A stretch of 64,000 bases of DNA from Membranipora membranacea (GCA_914767715.1 OU612073.1:18104001-18168000), one strand, 5' to 3'. Shown: positions 20,961 through 34,479, numbered from the stretch's first letter. Translations and numbers: made by a program. The notes: generated by a model from the sequence alone, not told the origin.

Positions 20961-23700
20961 ACTACGAAGGTGAGTAAAGGTAAGTATTATAAGAAAGTGT
21001 TGACAAGAGAAAAGGTAAGGATATTATTTTAAGAATAGATTGGTACCAAAATGATGATTTTACGCTGCGTTGAGAAAAAGGAATGCAGAATTGTGTGATG
21101 AATTTTGGATGTCCCATCTTAACAAAATTGTTCCAATTCTTGCGCTATCTTTATACTTGTTTTGTATTGAATATTCATTTCATAATGCAATGTAGTTATT
21201 GCACAATAATGTCATAGACTGTACACACAGACCTTAAATGACTGAAAACTAACCAACAAAATAAAAAGCTGTCCAAAACAAATTAATTATGCATGATCAA
21301 GGTGCCACTTATGGCCTCGTTTATTCATCAACATACAATAAAAAAAATACAATATCTTGAAGAATATTGCTATGTTGCCTTGCTCACGGCTTTTTATAAT
21401 GAATTGTTATTGCCTCTTTATGATGAGTCAATCTACTCCGTATTGATATTATGATTTATTCATGATCTAATCTGAGCATTCCATTATTGATGAAAAAATA
21501 AATCTACCTGGAGTTGATTGATGGGCAGTTATTTGGTGTTGGTTTCTAATTCGCTCCAATATAATCGGATGCATTTTAGTAGGTCTCACAATGGCTGCAA
21601 GTTACAAACAGAGGAGATTTAATTTGATTGCAAAAACATTTTTGCTCAAACTGCCTATGGTGGAAATGGGCGCTGAAATCCCCATCCAGATATAACACCT
21701 AAATATAGTCCAATCAGTCATTCACGAGTTGTGATATGAAATACATTATCAATATGGTGTGTCATTTTAATTCATGTGTCATGCATATTATCATATATGT
21801 ACTTACATTGTGACCGTTACAGAGATCGCCGTATATATTCTATGACTGAACATCTGATTGCCCACAATGTACAAGTTACACGCAGCATTTCACCTACAGT
21901 AATATCACACTGTGGTCAAAACATTTACACAGCCTACAATAACAGGCAGTCAGCCTAGTTTCCACTGGGTATCATAACGCATTAAGTTTGACTGCCACTC
22001 AGTGTATCAGGTTTTGCCTTACAGTCCTATATACCTGTAAATGTTGTCAGTGGGTAGTTGACAGTCAGTTTGTGCAGGAATAATAGGCAAGGCTTTTCTG
22101 TCAGCTTAAAGCCATTAGTAAAATAAAGGCATTGAAATTACTTTGTATCTTGTTGATCAGTGCATAAAATTATGTCAATTAATTGTTTTTGCTGGTTTTA
22201 TTCAACCAACACTTCTTGATGTCAGAGTTTGTAAATAGCTAATAGGCCCGGTAACAGTATCCAATCATCTATTCCAGCTGGATTGAAATGAGTCAAGATC
22301 CATCTAATCGCATTACTTGGCCTACATATTATATTTTTCAGCTCATGCCTACCAGTTCAATAAGCAAAAGCAAGTAGGTTCTTATCTGTGGCCCTCAAAG
22401 GCCGAAAAGGTAGCAGAGCGAGCTGAGATTAATTTAGATCGAGTTCAAGCTCAGTTATAACATGATGTGAGGCTTCGATTTGTTATTACTTCTTTTTCAA
22501 CAGCTAGAGTCTGTAACTCGATAAGAGTGTATGAGTTAAATGTCATGTCTCAATATCATGCGGATACCAATCTCTCTTGTGGAACCCCTAGAAATTTAAG
22601 GGATGCGATTACATAGACAAACAAAACGGTCTTTCAAGATAGTTTCCTATCTTTGATAGCGTTATTCAAGAGACTTTAATAGTGTTATCGAAGGTATAGT
22701 GAGTAACAAGACTCTATCTAAGTTAAACTTAAAATGCATCAGATCTCCTTGTAGCGATATTATTATTATTTTTAGGCAATTTAAAGGGGCAATGAGATTG
22801 ATATTCTATCTTAGGAGTTTGGAGCTTGAAGCTTGAATCGTCCTTGACCAAGTTACCTATGATGTTATCTTACCAAAGTTTCCTCTGTAGAATTTCTGTG
22901 TGGAGGATGTTCAAGTTACTCATATATAGTGTTTTGTTTTAGTCATAATAATGTTACACTTCTGTCATATACACATATGAGCTGCCAGTTCCCATAACCT
23001 TCTTCACAATTGGACTTGACTATCACAGATATTTCTGCCTCTGACTACAATATGGCATATTATATGGATAAAAATTAATAAAAACATGTTAAAATGCGAA
23101 ACAGGCACCTGGTAATACCCCGACAATAAAAACAGGGTAGCTTTACAAAAACAAGTATTGATTGTGCTAAAATGTTGGTAAAGGCCAATCTCACTTATAA
23201 AAAAACTGTAAAAATTATCCTACCTTATCATTCCTCACCTGCTTCTGCCATCTATTACGTCTCATGATGGATAAGTGCTAGGAGGTTAGCAGAAGGCCAA
23301 TTATCCAACGGCTGTCAGCATGATATGTCGACTTTGATCTGTAAGTAAGCACTCACAAAACTGAAACACAATGACTTTCACGGACAAATCAGATATTTTG
23401 ACTTATCATTAAAATTTATACAGGGAAGATGCCTGCTTATATTTTGTATTCCTTGAATTTACTTTTTTCCAGATCTTACACTGCTCCGCTGGCTTGAGGA
23501 TCATGACACCAAATTATCAACCATTGGTTTGAATCTCAAGTTAATCTAATTTAATTAAAAAAATTAAAGTATTTTTATAAAGACATAGATGGTTAGTAAA
23601 CTATCATGAGACATCAGGTCAATGATTATGACAGTTACTTACATTTGCAGCGACGCGTCTTTAGTCAGAGGTGTTATCTGCAGTCATCTTGTTCAGGCTA
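20961..23700. other. AT-rich sequence; no gene or known element recognised
   Basis: No splice-bounded frame or terminal repeat was found. Parts of 23055-23330 resemble 33700-33960 (a cagtaaaagc-like and ttgattg-gtctaaaa-like order). This suggests the left flank of the degenerate module that follows. Confidence 0.4.
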
Positions 23701-23709
23701 CATTTACCT

Positions 23710-24220
23710 ATTTCCAGCTTGACGGCCTTGTTGGTACAGAGCTGACCACAGCTTCATATTCGTTGTTATTGAATAGATCAACCTAAAACATAGCGAAAGA
23801 TGAAAATGAAAATCACAATATAGCAGGGAACTTGAACCATCCTTCAGTCCCTTTATCTCCAGTCAGATAGATAAACAAGTGGATGATTTATTTGCCTCAT
23901 GGTTTTTTTTGCGGATTTTCGAACAGCATTTATTCAAAATAAAAGTGACAGGGTATGGTAGTTTTGACAAGGAAATTTTATGTCAAAAATCACTGAGTTC
24001 CTTGGAAGGTGATGCGGCTCACTGAATTGTGTTGCCTAAGAGAATGAGTAGTCAATGTTGTGTTTGATACTCGATTTTCTCCATAATTAGACTGCCTACT
24101 CACTTTTTCTATGGTTTGTTGTGGTTCTTTATGCGTCGCTGATATCATGCTGTTACTGTTGCAGTCGTCGCACAGGAGAGCAGATGTTCATTGTCTTCAA
24201 AAGGCAGTTTTTGAGGTTAT
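23710..24220 (-). pseudogene. Degenerate two-exon module, copy 1 of 4
   Basis: Minus strand: an exon-like segment begins after ttttcag at 24220 and ends at gtgagc near 24023. A second segment follows near 23790-23710. The first contains caacagtaacagcatgatat and ends caacacaattca, as in the other copies. Its second half is open (EPQQTIEK..SLRQHNS) but the first half has stops. It is related by order and wording to the exons at 14400-14588 and 13798-13870. No function is assigned. Confidence 0.5.
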
Positions 24221-24239
24221 CTGAAAATAAAATCACCCT

Positions 24240-27200
24240 CCTCTGCTCAGCGTTCAGGTTCTGTGGGTCATAGTCCGTGCCAAGCAAAGCAACAGGCGGT
24301 TGGAAGGATTTGCATTCTTTGATCGTATGAGGAGTGCGGATGGTTGAATGAGATGCTGATTTGGTTGGGTATGAGCCTGCATGTACTGAATTGATGAGTT
24401 GGTGAACTGGCTACTCCAAGGCTCATGGGTTGGTATACCTGATTTTCATTTGGCACCCCTTCCTTTAGCCGAAGCCAACAGTGACATGTTCCCATGGTCA
24501 AAAAGGTATGTGAAGAATGAGGAATTTCATACAGCAATGCGGGTGATGAATCATAAGGGTCATTGGATAGCGAGGATGGATCTGGAAACCAGCTCTCTGT
24601 TGGACAAAATCGATATTTTGACCTCAGTATCTGAAAGGAAATGGCTGAAGACTGGGAGGAGAGAGGAATGGTCATGTAGAGCAGGACGCCTCATATACTT
24701 TCTGATGGTGGAGACAGCTTAGCATTTATTGGATCCTGAATGGTGTTAGATTCAACTTGACATTTCACAAATTGGCGTGATGATTTGACTGGTGTCCTGA
24801 TGTGCACATATGTTATGGCGGCCAATGGTCCTAGGCAGAAGAGCATTTGCTACTGCGGCTTTGAGATTGGTATGAGCAGGATGATGGTCTGTTGCTATGG
24901 CATAGTCAATAGTGGCTTGCTAAGCTTGGAGGCGTATTGGCAATATACATGCCAACCTTTGTCTGGAATGCAGGGATGGCTGAATTTTCCCAGAAGCCTT
25001 GCGCATCATTGGTGGTAAATTGAAAAAAAAAACCTGCGCTTCTGCTAGCCATCATGTTTAACCCTTACATCTTGTGTGTTTTTGTGTTTTTGGTAGATAT
25101 TGACCAATGAATCTTCATGGTCTAAATCAGGTATGCAATCATTCACAGGGTTAAGATCAGGCTGCATGGCAGGATTCTAATTATTGACCAACTTGTCCCA
25201 GTATTGTGCAATTGCATGCTCAGTGGCAATAAGAGAATCCATGAAGTGCGACAACTATCCGAAACCATGCGCAACCATGTGAACCATGTGAATGTGCAGA
25301 CTTCCCCAATGTTGCCGAACATTGCGGGAAGTCTACAAACTTCAGATATGGGGTAAGGGTAAGGGTATTATGATTCAACGGTCAATGGTGACTGCGCGAT
25401 TGCTTCATGAATGGGCCTCAACATCAATTAATCCATGGTGGTCAGCTACTGAAAAAAGTGAAAAAGTGAAAAGCTGAAGTGAAAAAAAAAGCGAACAAAA
25501 TATTGCGGAGAATTTGAGCACAAAACCTGAGAATTTTGTTGTGGAGAGAACTACGATCATGTAAGGTTTGCTGTATGTCTCTTCGCAAACAGGTTTTGAT
25601 CATTTTCAGATCGCCCATCCACATATCATATCATATGAATGAAGTAGACCTGTGCACTGACAGCAGGGATCCTAAGGCCTCAAGGTCGGCTTGACCTGTA
25701 AAGAACCATCAAGGGAAAGCTTTTGCTATTCACCCTTCTGTATCGAACTCATTAATAGATTATTGATTAGAAGTGGCATAGAAATCTCTGATTTCTCATA
25801 AACATGAAAAAAAAATGCGAACAAAGTGTTTTCAGAAGCTCTATAAATTTTAAACAAATTTTCAGTTGACTTTTCAAACGTACCTACAGATAACAAAACT
25901 GCTAAGAATACTGGGACAATATTGATTTTTGTAACTTTAGCTTTGTCTAATTATAGGTCTGTGTTCGTCTGTGTTTTGATTGGGTGTTGGTTGGTTGGTT
26001 GTTTCAAACTGCTGCTGCTTTTAAGCCGTAGTCGTAGTCATAATTGATAAATATGCCATGCCTATGCCGATGACACTAATAAGTCTGCTACCAGACATCA
26101 CAGAATGTGATGTCATATTCTATTGTCTATTATGATTACTACAATGCAGTGGCTATTTACTTTTTATGTCAACCACGCTACATGCGCGATGCCTCTGTAA
26201 TTGCTCCCAATAAATATCCTCAAACATCACCAATAAACCTAATAATACTTATGATTGGTTGATTCTGATTCAGATCTTTGACAAAATTTTACATCTGTCT
26301 TGGACTGGTGAGTCTGTGCTGTTAATATCCAGCTGCCCAAAGTTATTTTCGGTTTTTTGGGCTTTCCTAGTGGTTTTTCTTTTTCTGGGTCAGTCATGAC
26401 TGATCACATATCAGATGATGATTTTGTGCAGATGCACGCAAACCGTTAGTGCAGGTACCGATCAAGAACGATCAAATCTTTCTTTCCAGCAACAAGCATG
26501 AATGCTCTTGAAAACTAAAAACTAAAACTGACTATAACTATGTGCTCCTGATAAATATGTCCTTCTGCTACACCCCCAATTATGCTCTGTCGAGCATGCT
26601 GGCATTTTCTGTGTGTGCACTCTGCAACACTATGGCAAGATTTGGTCACATGAAATAGAAAAACTGCCATTCTTTTCCAACGGCAAACAACGCCCAGTAA
26701 ATGACAATAACGGGTACATCATAACATCAATAAACCTTGATGTGCATATCACTATATACAAGTCTGGGACAATCTGTATTCAGGATGTCAAAGCTTCATT
26801 CATAGGAAACCTCATCAAGAACACCATAGTAAACAACATCGTTCCTAAGCTAGCAGTACCACCAAACCCAACAAACCACTAACCAATATGCCAGATGATC
26901 AGACTGATTTTCAGGTACACCATCACCAAAACCTCAATGCCTGAGACAAATCATGAAATCGAAGAGGATATATTATCATCACTCTAAATGCCTAAAATAT
27001 CCAAAACTTCATGATAAAGTAAAATGATCTGACAAAGCGAACAGAACTTCTGACAAACCAAATTAGCGAATTGGAATGAGATAATCATCCACCGATCATG
27101 ATAGACGATTCGAAGAGATCAGGAATGATATTCAAAAGGTGGACGACCACTTCACGGACTGATATCATTAACAGGCAGGGCGACAAGATTATGATATCGT

Positions 27201-27250
27201 GATAATATTAATTATCATTTTTAACCAAGTTAGAGCTGACAGTAACCATG
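24240..27250. other. Decayed sequence without a recognised gene
   Basis: Open frames of 60-135 codons occur on both strands (24268-24675 minus, 24399-24722 plus, 26613-26882 plus) and overlap each other. The 26613-26882 frame includes DVHITIYKSGTICIQDVK, a pattern I associate loosely with invertebrate transposon proteins. None has enough support to call a gene. Confidence 0.35.
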
Positions 27251-27255
27251 TCTAT

Positions 27256-27610
27256 TTACAGTAGAAAATTCAGGGGACAAGTCTGGATTATAATCTGGTC
27301 AGCTTTTCTGGGCAGATTGGTAATGGATGTATTAATGTCTTGTGGATCATTGAGAACATGGCCACGAAATGCGAATTGACTGTCACGAGATAGACGCATC
27401 AGTGACATGTTTGGATTGACCTGACATCTGTTCAACTGGTGTGAGTCCATAAAGCTCAGGGAAAGAGGGGCCTGGTGGGTGTTGTTTTGGTCAGAAAAGT
27501 TTTACCCCCTTTCACAATTGTCATAAATATCTTTCTCTACAATACCGGCAAACAAGTTGCCTTATACCGTTAACTTTGTGAAAGAACATTCACCGAAGTT
27601 GCAGAAACTG
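27256..27610 (-). mobile_element. Helitron-like protein fragment, frameshifted
   Basis: The minus strand reads GLTPVEQM in one frame. In the adjacent frame it reads VNPNMSLMRL and then RGHVLNDPQDINTSITNLPR. This resembles the conserved block before the Rep domain of animal Helitron proteins (GLT.VE..., then a G-V-N-P-D...LPR block), from memory. An upstream CRYCRERYL-like stretch is interrupted by stops. A frameshift between the two blocks and internal stops show that it is inactive. Confidence 0.5.
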
Positions 27611-27639
27611 AGGATCATGGAGGAAATGTTCAATGACAT

Positions 27640-27884
27640 ATCATGTCTCCATCAATCATCATCGTAAGCAGCATTTTGTTAAGGAAAACCAGGTCATCAA
27701 AGTTATCAAATTGAGGAGATGGTGGGCGAGGGTCTTGATGTGGCAGTGGATTGGCATAAGCATCCTCATCGCCAGCATTGGTAGGGTCAGGAAAGAGAAT
27801 CTGCCTAGCTGCCTGGCGCTGATAGTAATTTCTACTGGCATAGGAAGATTGATGCTGCAGGCCCTGCTTATTATACATAGACAT
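27640..27884 (-). other. Short unidentified open frame, minus strand
   Basis: The frame encodes about 80 residues rich in Gln, Asp and Pro (LPHQDPRPPSPQFDNFDD), a composition like real protein. It lies just upstream, in the same strand sense, of the Helitron-like fragment and may be part of the same element. No splice sites or family were recognised. Confidence 0.3.
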
Positions 27885-28129
27885 AGCACAGTACCTGCGG
27901 GGTTCACTGCAATGTTGTGAGAATAAAAGGCGCTATGGTTGTTTCAAAAACTAAGGCATTCTTAGAGACATGATGAAAAGGTTTGAGTAGAATCAAGCAG
28001 ACACTATTAAAGGTTACGCAACTGTAGTTGTAGGACATGTAGAAGTTTGCGAAGCCTTGAAAATTGATACCACAGGTGACAAATGGGTTCATTTAAAACA
28101 AGTGATTGAGACATACTGAACAGATATTG

Positions 28130-28885
28130 GTCTGCCATAAACAGGTGCTGCCTGGTGAAACAAAGTTGTGGCAAACTTCTATTGCTATGACAGCCGCTAT
28201 AAAAAAGAACAGCAAACATCTCATAATTGAGCCAACAAAGTTACAGAGGATATCTCCAAGAGATGCGCAGCAACCCTCTGAGAACTGAACCCACTGCTAA
28301 GTATGCAGTGTGTTATGAAAAAATTATTGCAATATAGGTAGAACCCTGTCAAAAAGCGCTGCCTGATAAAACAAGTTGTGGTAAAAGTCTGACTTTGACG
28401 GCATAGGATGATATGGAAAATGTTTTAGGATGGTCCATGCCAAGATGTGAGGAGGATTTATGCAACGTCTGCAGCGTATGCTGCAAATTATCTGTAGGTT
28501 ACCTGGAGAATATTTTTCTGCATGACAATGAAAATGGCATAGGATGATATTAATGGTTTTAATAGAACTGGTGTTTACTTAAAAATTGTCATCTTTACAC
28601 TGCTATAAAATAAAAAAGAAGAGCAGCAAACCTCTGAGAATCGAACAAGCAAAGCAACACAGGTAGATAGATGCTTGTCTGTCAAAAAATACTGCCTTGT
28701 AAAAAAATGAAAAAGAGTTGTGGCAAGCCTCCGACTTTGACAGCTGCGATAAAAAAAAAGAAGAGCAGCAAACCGCTGGGTATCAAACCAACAAAGCAAC
28801 ACAGATAGATGCCTGTCAAAAAATACTGTCTGTGGGAAAAAAAAGTTGTGGCAAGCTTCTGACTTTGACAGCTGCCATAAAAAAA
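28130..28885. repeat. Degenerate tandem repeat of about 0.14 kb, roughly four copies
   Basis: Recurring blocks in order are gttgtggcaa-ctt/cctcc, gactttgacagctgc-ataaa, aagaagagcagcaaac and tgtcaaaaaatactg. The last two copies are the clearest (blocks near 28616/28758 and 28713/28845). No coding frame is conserved. Confidence 0.75.
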
Positions 28886-29394
28886 TGATATTGACAGTCA
28901 CATAGGAAGCTAATTACAAGTTTGCAAAATATGATAAGATTTAAATCGGGAATAAGTAGTAATCAGATGCGTGAAGGTAATACTATTATTTATTGGTAGA
29001 GACTTAGAGAGCTCCCTGAAATTTCTTGCCTGGCTTGTTGATTTACCGAGAAAAAAAGTTGCATGGATTTTCGAATATTACAGTATTTGGCCCCAATAGT
29101 TGAATGTCAAACAAAGTGACCTTCGCAAGCAGCTGATTGGCTGTTGTAAGAATCAACCAAAGGCATGACTACACTTTCAAGAGTACACATGGACAAAATA
29201 AAATCCCTTTAACAGAAAATCTCCCAGGAAGTTTGGCTTAAAAACTTTGAGGGACAGAGAGTGTGCTCTTGAACATAAATTCGAAGGACCAGATGAGAGG
29301 AAGTGACCTCACTTTGAAGCTAACATGTTCTCTAGCTGGTTAGACTCAAAGGTGTGTGTTCAAATATCCTAACATATACTCCACACCTGTGAGC

Positions 29395-29794
29395 CAGTGG
29401 CGTATATTAGCAATCACGGACCACGGATATCCTTAAATCAAAATCCTTGATAGGCTTAATAGCTCAGTGTGTAGAGCATCTGCCTGATAATCACTGATTA
29501 ATAGTAATGTTGTGGGTACGATTCCCAACAATGGCAGATTTTTTTTCAAATGGGTGCTATATAACTGGAGAATTTTTACTTTTCCCAAGGGGGGATGTCT
29601 TATAAGCGAGGAATTACGGTACATACAGAGTTTGACTTTTGACCTTGAGCTGCACAAGCCAATCAAAAGCCCGGTGTATTGAAACACCCACACCCTCCCC
29701 GCCACGCCTACGGCGTGTGGATCGGGCCGCGCCCGATCATTATGCTCATCTCTAAAAAGTCAGTGAGTGAAATTTTTTAGAATATACGCCCCTG
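29395..29794 (+). mobile_element. Non-autonomous hAT-like element with internal tRNA-like sequence, copy B
   Basis: The ends CAGTGGCGTATATT and AATATACGCCCCTG are inverted repeats. The exact 8-bp duplication CTGTGAGC flanks the element (29387-29394 and 29795-29802). The tRNA-like part, about 29450-29540, reads tagctcagtgtgtagagc then gtgggtacgattccca; the T-loop consensus ttcgaat is changed to tacgatt. The same small hairpins as in copy A lie near 29700-29745. Different target duplications in A and B show two independent insertions. Confidence 0.9.
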
Positions 29795-29802
29795 CTGTGA
29801 GC

Positions 29803-30129
29803 TACTCACTCGGGTGTTACTTGGAGCAAGTATGAACATTACAAGCAAAGAAATGTAGTTGGGTATTTAGTGTTTCATAGTATTTGCTGCGATTGAAGCT
29901 GGACGAGCAGGACTGAAAGTTTTTGATTGTGCGATAAAATAGGGCTCAGATGCCACTCATTGCCATTGAGAAGTGATTGAGCAATGGTTCATCGGTTCAT
30001 TGGTTTGAGCTATGAACAATGCGTGGAATTGCCTTCCCATGCGATTTCGTGGGCCTGTCTAGCTACACCTTAATGGTGATATAACATCAGATTTAGCGAT
30101 GGCTCACAACAATAAGGTTGTGTTAATTT
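29803..30129. other. AT-rich spacer; nothing recognised
   Basis: No frames, repeats or element ends were identified in this stretch. Confidence 0.4.
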
Positions 30130-30400
30130 TGTTGTAAGTATTTGATAGGCTTGGCCCAATGAACTTGGCCCAATTATAGTTTTAAGTATGCAGCTGATAC
30201 TATATTTTACACAACTTTTGGAAAGAGTAGCACTGACTCTATTGTCACAGCTATTTTACGAAGACAACGGTGGGCTGATGATAATAATATACTACTGAAT
30301 GCCGACAGTTGTTATAAATGTTTTGCTGAATTAACATAATGTATATAACGATCCTGTAAATTTAGGAATAAAGTCAGCACTTTACCATCCCACTTTGTCA
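30130..30400 (+). mobile_element. LINE reverse transcriptase remnant
   Basis: The reading KYAADTIFYTTFG, followed about 30 residues on by NNILLNADS, matches the RT active-site block and the next conserved block of non-LTR elements (usually YADD and LNA.KT). The frame is short and interrupted, and the active site is changed. This is a small decayed fragment. Confidence 0.6.
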
Positions 30401-31269
30401 GATGGTGATAAATCTTCTTAAGAAAGAATTCTAAGGTCTGAACTATTTTTCCAGACCATAGATATGAAGAAAGACTGGTACTTTTGCGTTCTCCAACCAG
30501 ACATTTTAATATGTTTTAGCACGTTTAATGCCAGGGTTTTTTATTATTATTAAATATTGATGCAATGACTATGACCATGTAAAATAAGACTTTAACACAC
30601 CATCATAGCCTATGATTAAGTAAAGATGCACCACAGCTTCCCTTTTGTTCTATTTTGAGCACGACTCATGTTAATGAGAATTTGTATGTCAGTGTTGAGG
30701 ATACAGCCATGCCAATAAGGTCACTATTACATTCTCTGTGGTAACTTTTCTACCGAATATAAACTTTTCTCCAGGATTAATCAATATAACTTGACTTCCA
30801 GTTACGCCATTTTATGGAGTCATGTAAGTGCATATACATATCATTTCCGTCATGTTAACTCTACTTCAATGAATTATGTCTTGCTTGTGTTACTATAAAA
30901 CTGAGGTTCTAGACATTTATTGTGATCATAACATCATTTATATGACAAATTGGTGAAAGTTTAATTCTTGGCAGCAATATAATATATTATATATAGCAAT
31001 GTATTTTTTCTCAAGTTGGCTGATATCATCTCATTCCTCATCACTCGCCAAGCCTGTTAATGCTTGGATTTTCCGTTATCTTAACCTCTGATCGGCTCAT
31101 TATAATAGTGTGTGTGAAATGTTTTCTCTATTTTTAATGTTGAACTGGAACTACAAATAATTAATTAATCAACCTATTATTGTAACTTAAATTGTAAATT
31201 TTAATTATCTCTGACTAACTTTTAAACATGATGTCTTTTTTATCTTGCACCATGTTAACACCATTTTAT
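30401..31269. other. AT-rich sequence; no gene seen
   Basis: No coding frame, splice-bounded exon or repeat was recognised between the two LINE remnants. Confidence 0.4.
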
Positions 31270-32340
31270 CATTATCGTGATTTGTTTAGGTCAAGAGTTC
31301 TTTAAAGACTATAGAACCAAACAACTTCACATGCTCCGTTGATGACAACCTATCGATCAGTGTAAATCCAGCAGATGGTATCCATACCAGAACAATGATA
31401 GCAAGTGATCCAGAGCACCATCTAGAGTAATACGAAATATTAGCAGAACATCCTCTTGACAAAACACTATTTTGCGACCTAAGATCTGCAATCTCTAATG
31501 TGCCGCAATATATTTGTTATTTTATTAAAGCATTTCTCTGTGATAGGCGTCAATATGTTAGAGTTGGCGATACTAAATCAAATATTTGAAACTGTGATAA
31601 AGGCTGTCCTCAAGGCTGTGTACTGGCTCTTATTTTATTTTCTATTTATACTGATTTTATCCGATCAGAGCACTGTGATATAAAATTTTTTAAATATGCT
31701 GATGATATGGCACTAGTAGGACTTCTAAACTATAGGTCAGACCATTCTTTTTATAATGACGCCATAGAACACTATTTGCAACAGTGCCGAGATGATAATT
31801 TACTTATCAATGCTAAGAAAACGCAAGAGATGGTGCTGAGTTTTAATAGATCCCTAGGGGTGTGTGATTATCTTTCATTGATGATAGCCCTATCGACCGT
31901 GTAGCTGATTATAAATATCTTGGTACAGTTTTCAGCAAGAACTTAAAATGGCACTCTAACACTGAGATTTAATATGTAACAAGATAAGGCCAAGACTTTA
32001 CGCTTTTTCTAAATTCAAATATTTTAAACCTACTGATGATCAAAAGGAATATTTTAGACAGACGCTTATTGTCCCTCTTTGTAATGTATAATTATGGCTT
32101 TTAATCATGCACCAAAGCATGTGTACACTTTTTGATAGAAATACCTACTTTTTAGACACGGTGCACCAAGTCAATACCAGGATTAAAAACTCAGCTCAAA
32201 ATTTTATTAGTTGTGACATGCATATTTTATATCACTGCTATGAGACAGCCTGGTCACTCTATGACCTGGTCGCATGCCGAAGACCAGAACTGAGATATGT
32301 TTTTAAACAGTTTCATTCCATCTAGCATTCATATTTTAAA
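31270..32340 (+). mobile_element. LINE reverse transcriptase pseudogene
   Basis: In successive frames the sequence reads GCPQGCVLALILFSIYTDF, then FFKYADDMALVGLL, then LLINAKKTQEMVLSF, then YKYLGTVFSKNLKW. These are the ordered RT blocks of a CR1/Jockey-like element, with an intact YADD. Several frameshifts and stops break the frame (for example between ALIL and FKYADD, and after LGVCDY). It is related to, but clearly diverged from, the element at 11812-12724. Confidence 0.75.
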
Positions 32341-32839
32341 TGGCGAATGTATGAACATCAAAAGAGCTTCCTCAACACTAACACTTGTAACACTAACACT
32401 TATCTTAAGACTCAATATTGTGTCAATCATTTTTTCCAATCTTGACGTCTTATTATTTTTAACAACATACAACCTTAGCCTTATTTTATGTATATAAACT
32501 TTATCTATGTTTTGCTTTGTTCTATGTATATTTATTAATTAATGTACCCATTCAATTTTATTTTTCTCATGATACCTATGTATAAATAACTTGTAACTGA
32601 AAGCGAATCTGAAACAAAGCCGAATTAACTGGTTTTTTTAATCATGTTTACATTTCATTTGCAGGAGTAGAACTTTCTTATAACATGCAACAATTTATAT
32701 AGGTAAGATCACAAGTTGTTGAAAGAAGAACACAACTCCTATCTTGATATATTGGTGTTTTTAATATAAGCATCTTGTTCTTGTGCATGACATAACAGTA
32801 CTCTTATTTAAGACTGAGGTGTGTGTTCAGATGAAATTG

Positions 32840-33271
32840 CCTTATTTTCTGCTTGAAGTTCTTTAAAACTTTGACGGCACCTGTTGCTTAGGGGCTAATC
32901 ACAACTGAATCTTCGTCATTATGGACTGGATTAAAACATAATTTATATAAATAAATATCATATCATTGTACTTAACCACCCTCAGCTTCTATCGTGCTTT
33001 GCTCACATAAGAAAATCAATCATTTGTACTCTTTCCAAAACCAATGTGGTCATTCGAAAGTGAAGGGTTCAACTTACTGAATTCGAGTTGCCAAGGTCGT
33101 AGGTGTAGGCTTTGGTACAAATTTTCTTCATAATTTCTTCCTTTCTGCTCCCTTGTTCCATGGCGGTCCTGGTTATTTGAGTGTAAGTGCTGTGATGCGG
33201 TTACTGCCCAAATCATCGTCTCGCAGGAGATCAGGTGTATATCGGTTCTTAATTGCAGTTTTTAAGCTTAT
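32840..33271 (-). pseudogene. Degenerate two-exon module, copy 2 of 4
   Basis: Minus strand: exon-like segment a begins after ttttcag at 33271 (ISLKTAIKNRYTPDLLRDDD) and ends at gtaagt near 33078. Segment b begins after aatccag at 32925 and reads HNDEDSVVISP followed by a stop. The order and splice positions match the other copies, but stops make it non-coding as it stands. Confidence 0.55.
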
Positions 33272-33488
33272 CTGAAAATAAAAGGAGAAACTGTGAATTT
33301 CCATTTGAAAATGGACGATGACTGCTGACGACAAGATTGACCTGACCTATATCATATCAAGTAACAGGAGTCCTTAATAATTAAAGGCGGAAATATTGGT
33401 TTGTATTGGCAATCAAACTGGGCACTGAGCAAATTATGCCATCTAGAGTGTGTGGCCCTGAAGCTTTGTGTGCAAAGCTACCTCATAC

Positions 33489-33547
33489 ATAGCCTGTCTT
33501 GACAAGCACCGTACAAAGCATCGAACAAAGCTTGTCAAGACAGGCTA
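33489..33547. repeat. Short perfect inverted repeat
   Basis: Arms tagcctgtcttgacaag and cttgtcaagacaggcta face each other across about 23 bases, both followed or preceded by ctacctcata. It may be a hairpin or the remains of a local inversion. It is not followed by a T-tract that would suggest a terminator. Confidence 0.85.
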
Positions 33548-34479
33548 CCTCATACCATTACGTTACGTTACTTACAGAATACAAAACGAGTGTTTTCTCT
33601 CCAGTCGTTATAAGATTACACATCTGTCATATATGCATTTAAGCCACCTATTACTAATATCATATCCGACAGCTGACTTGAATTTTCCAAATGTTTGTGC
33701 TCTTGGCTACAAAATGTTGAATATTATTCAAGACAGATAAGGCCTAATAGGTTAAATTCGAAAGCTGATACCGGGTAGTACCCTCTACAGTAAAAGCAAC
33801 CGAGCTTTGAACAAATGTTGATTGGTCTAAAAATCTGTTTGAGGGTTTGAGTAGACTTATTGATATAGGCTTACCAGTCGTTAGAATCTGTAATGTTGTC
33901 CATCACATAACAAACAGCCAGTAGGTAAGATGGAAGCTGATACCAACTATCCACCAGTTAACAGCATGATGCAATTACTCAGATCTGGAATGTTTCGCTG
34001 AAAGAAAATAACACATTATGTTTAGAAAGCTGGAGACACATATGGTAGATCACCTTAGCTTGAGAATAATCACAGTGACCAGCCACGTGTTCATATCTTA
34101 GAACATATTCTAGAAAAAACGGTTGATTACATTGCTTTGGATTCCCAAGCTTGAGGCATCAGGATCATGACTTTAAATAATTCACCATTTTATGAGGATG
34201 ATGCCAACAATAACAACAGTTTCAACAACGCAGCAATAGAAGCATGAGCAGTGTGGTTTTATGGCACAAGGCCTGTATTTGGACAATCACGGTCCTGTCG
34301 GGAGGTTCTTGAAATGAATTTAATGAGGAAAAATTCCATTGTTGTTTGAGACGCACATGTTCTCATTGATAAATTTATGAAAAGAATACTGGCAACAAAA
34401 TTCTTACCTGCAAAGAGCGTTGTAAAAGAAAGGCAGAGAGCAGACTGAGTACTCTGGAGTTTTCAGCTAGTTGCGGCAG

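Noticed and set aside
24399-24722. 107-codon plus-strand frame as a gene
   Set aside because: It overlaps a longer frame on the other strand. Neither has a recognised domain or convincing splice sites, and the area is full of decayed elements.
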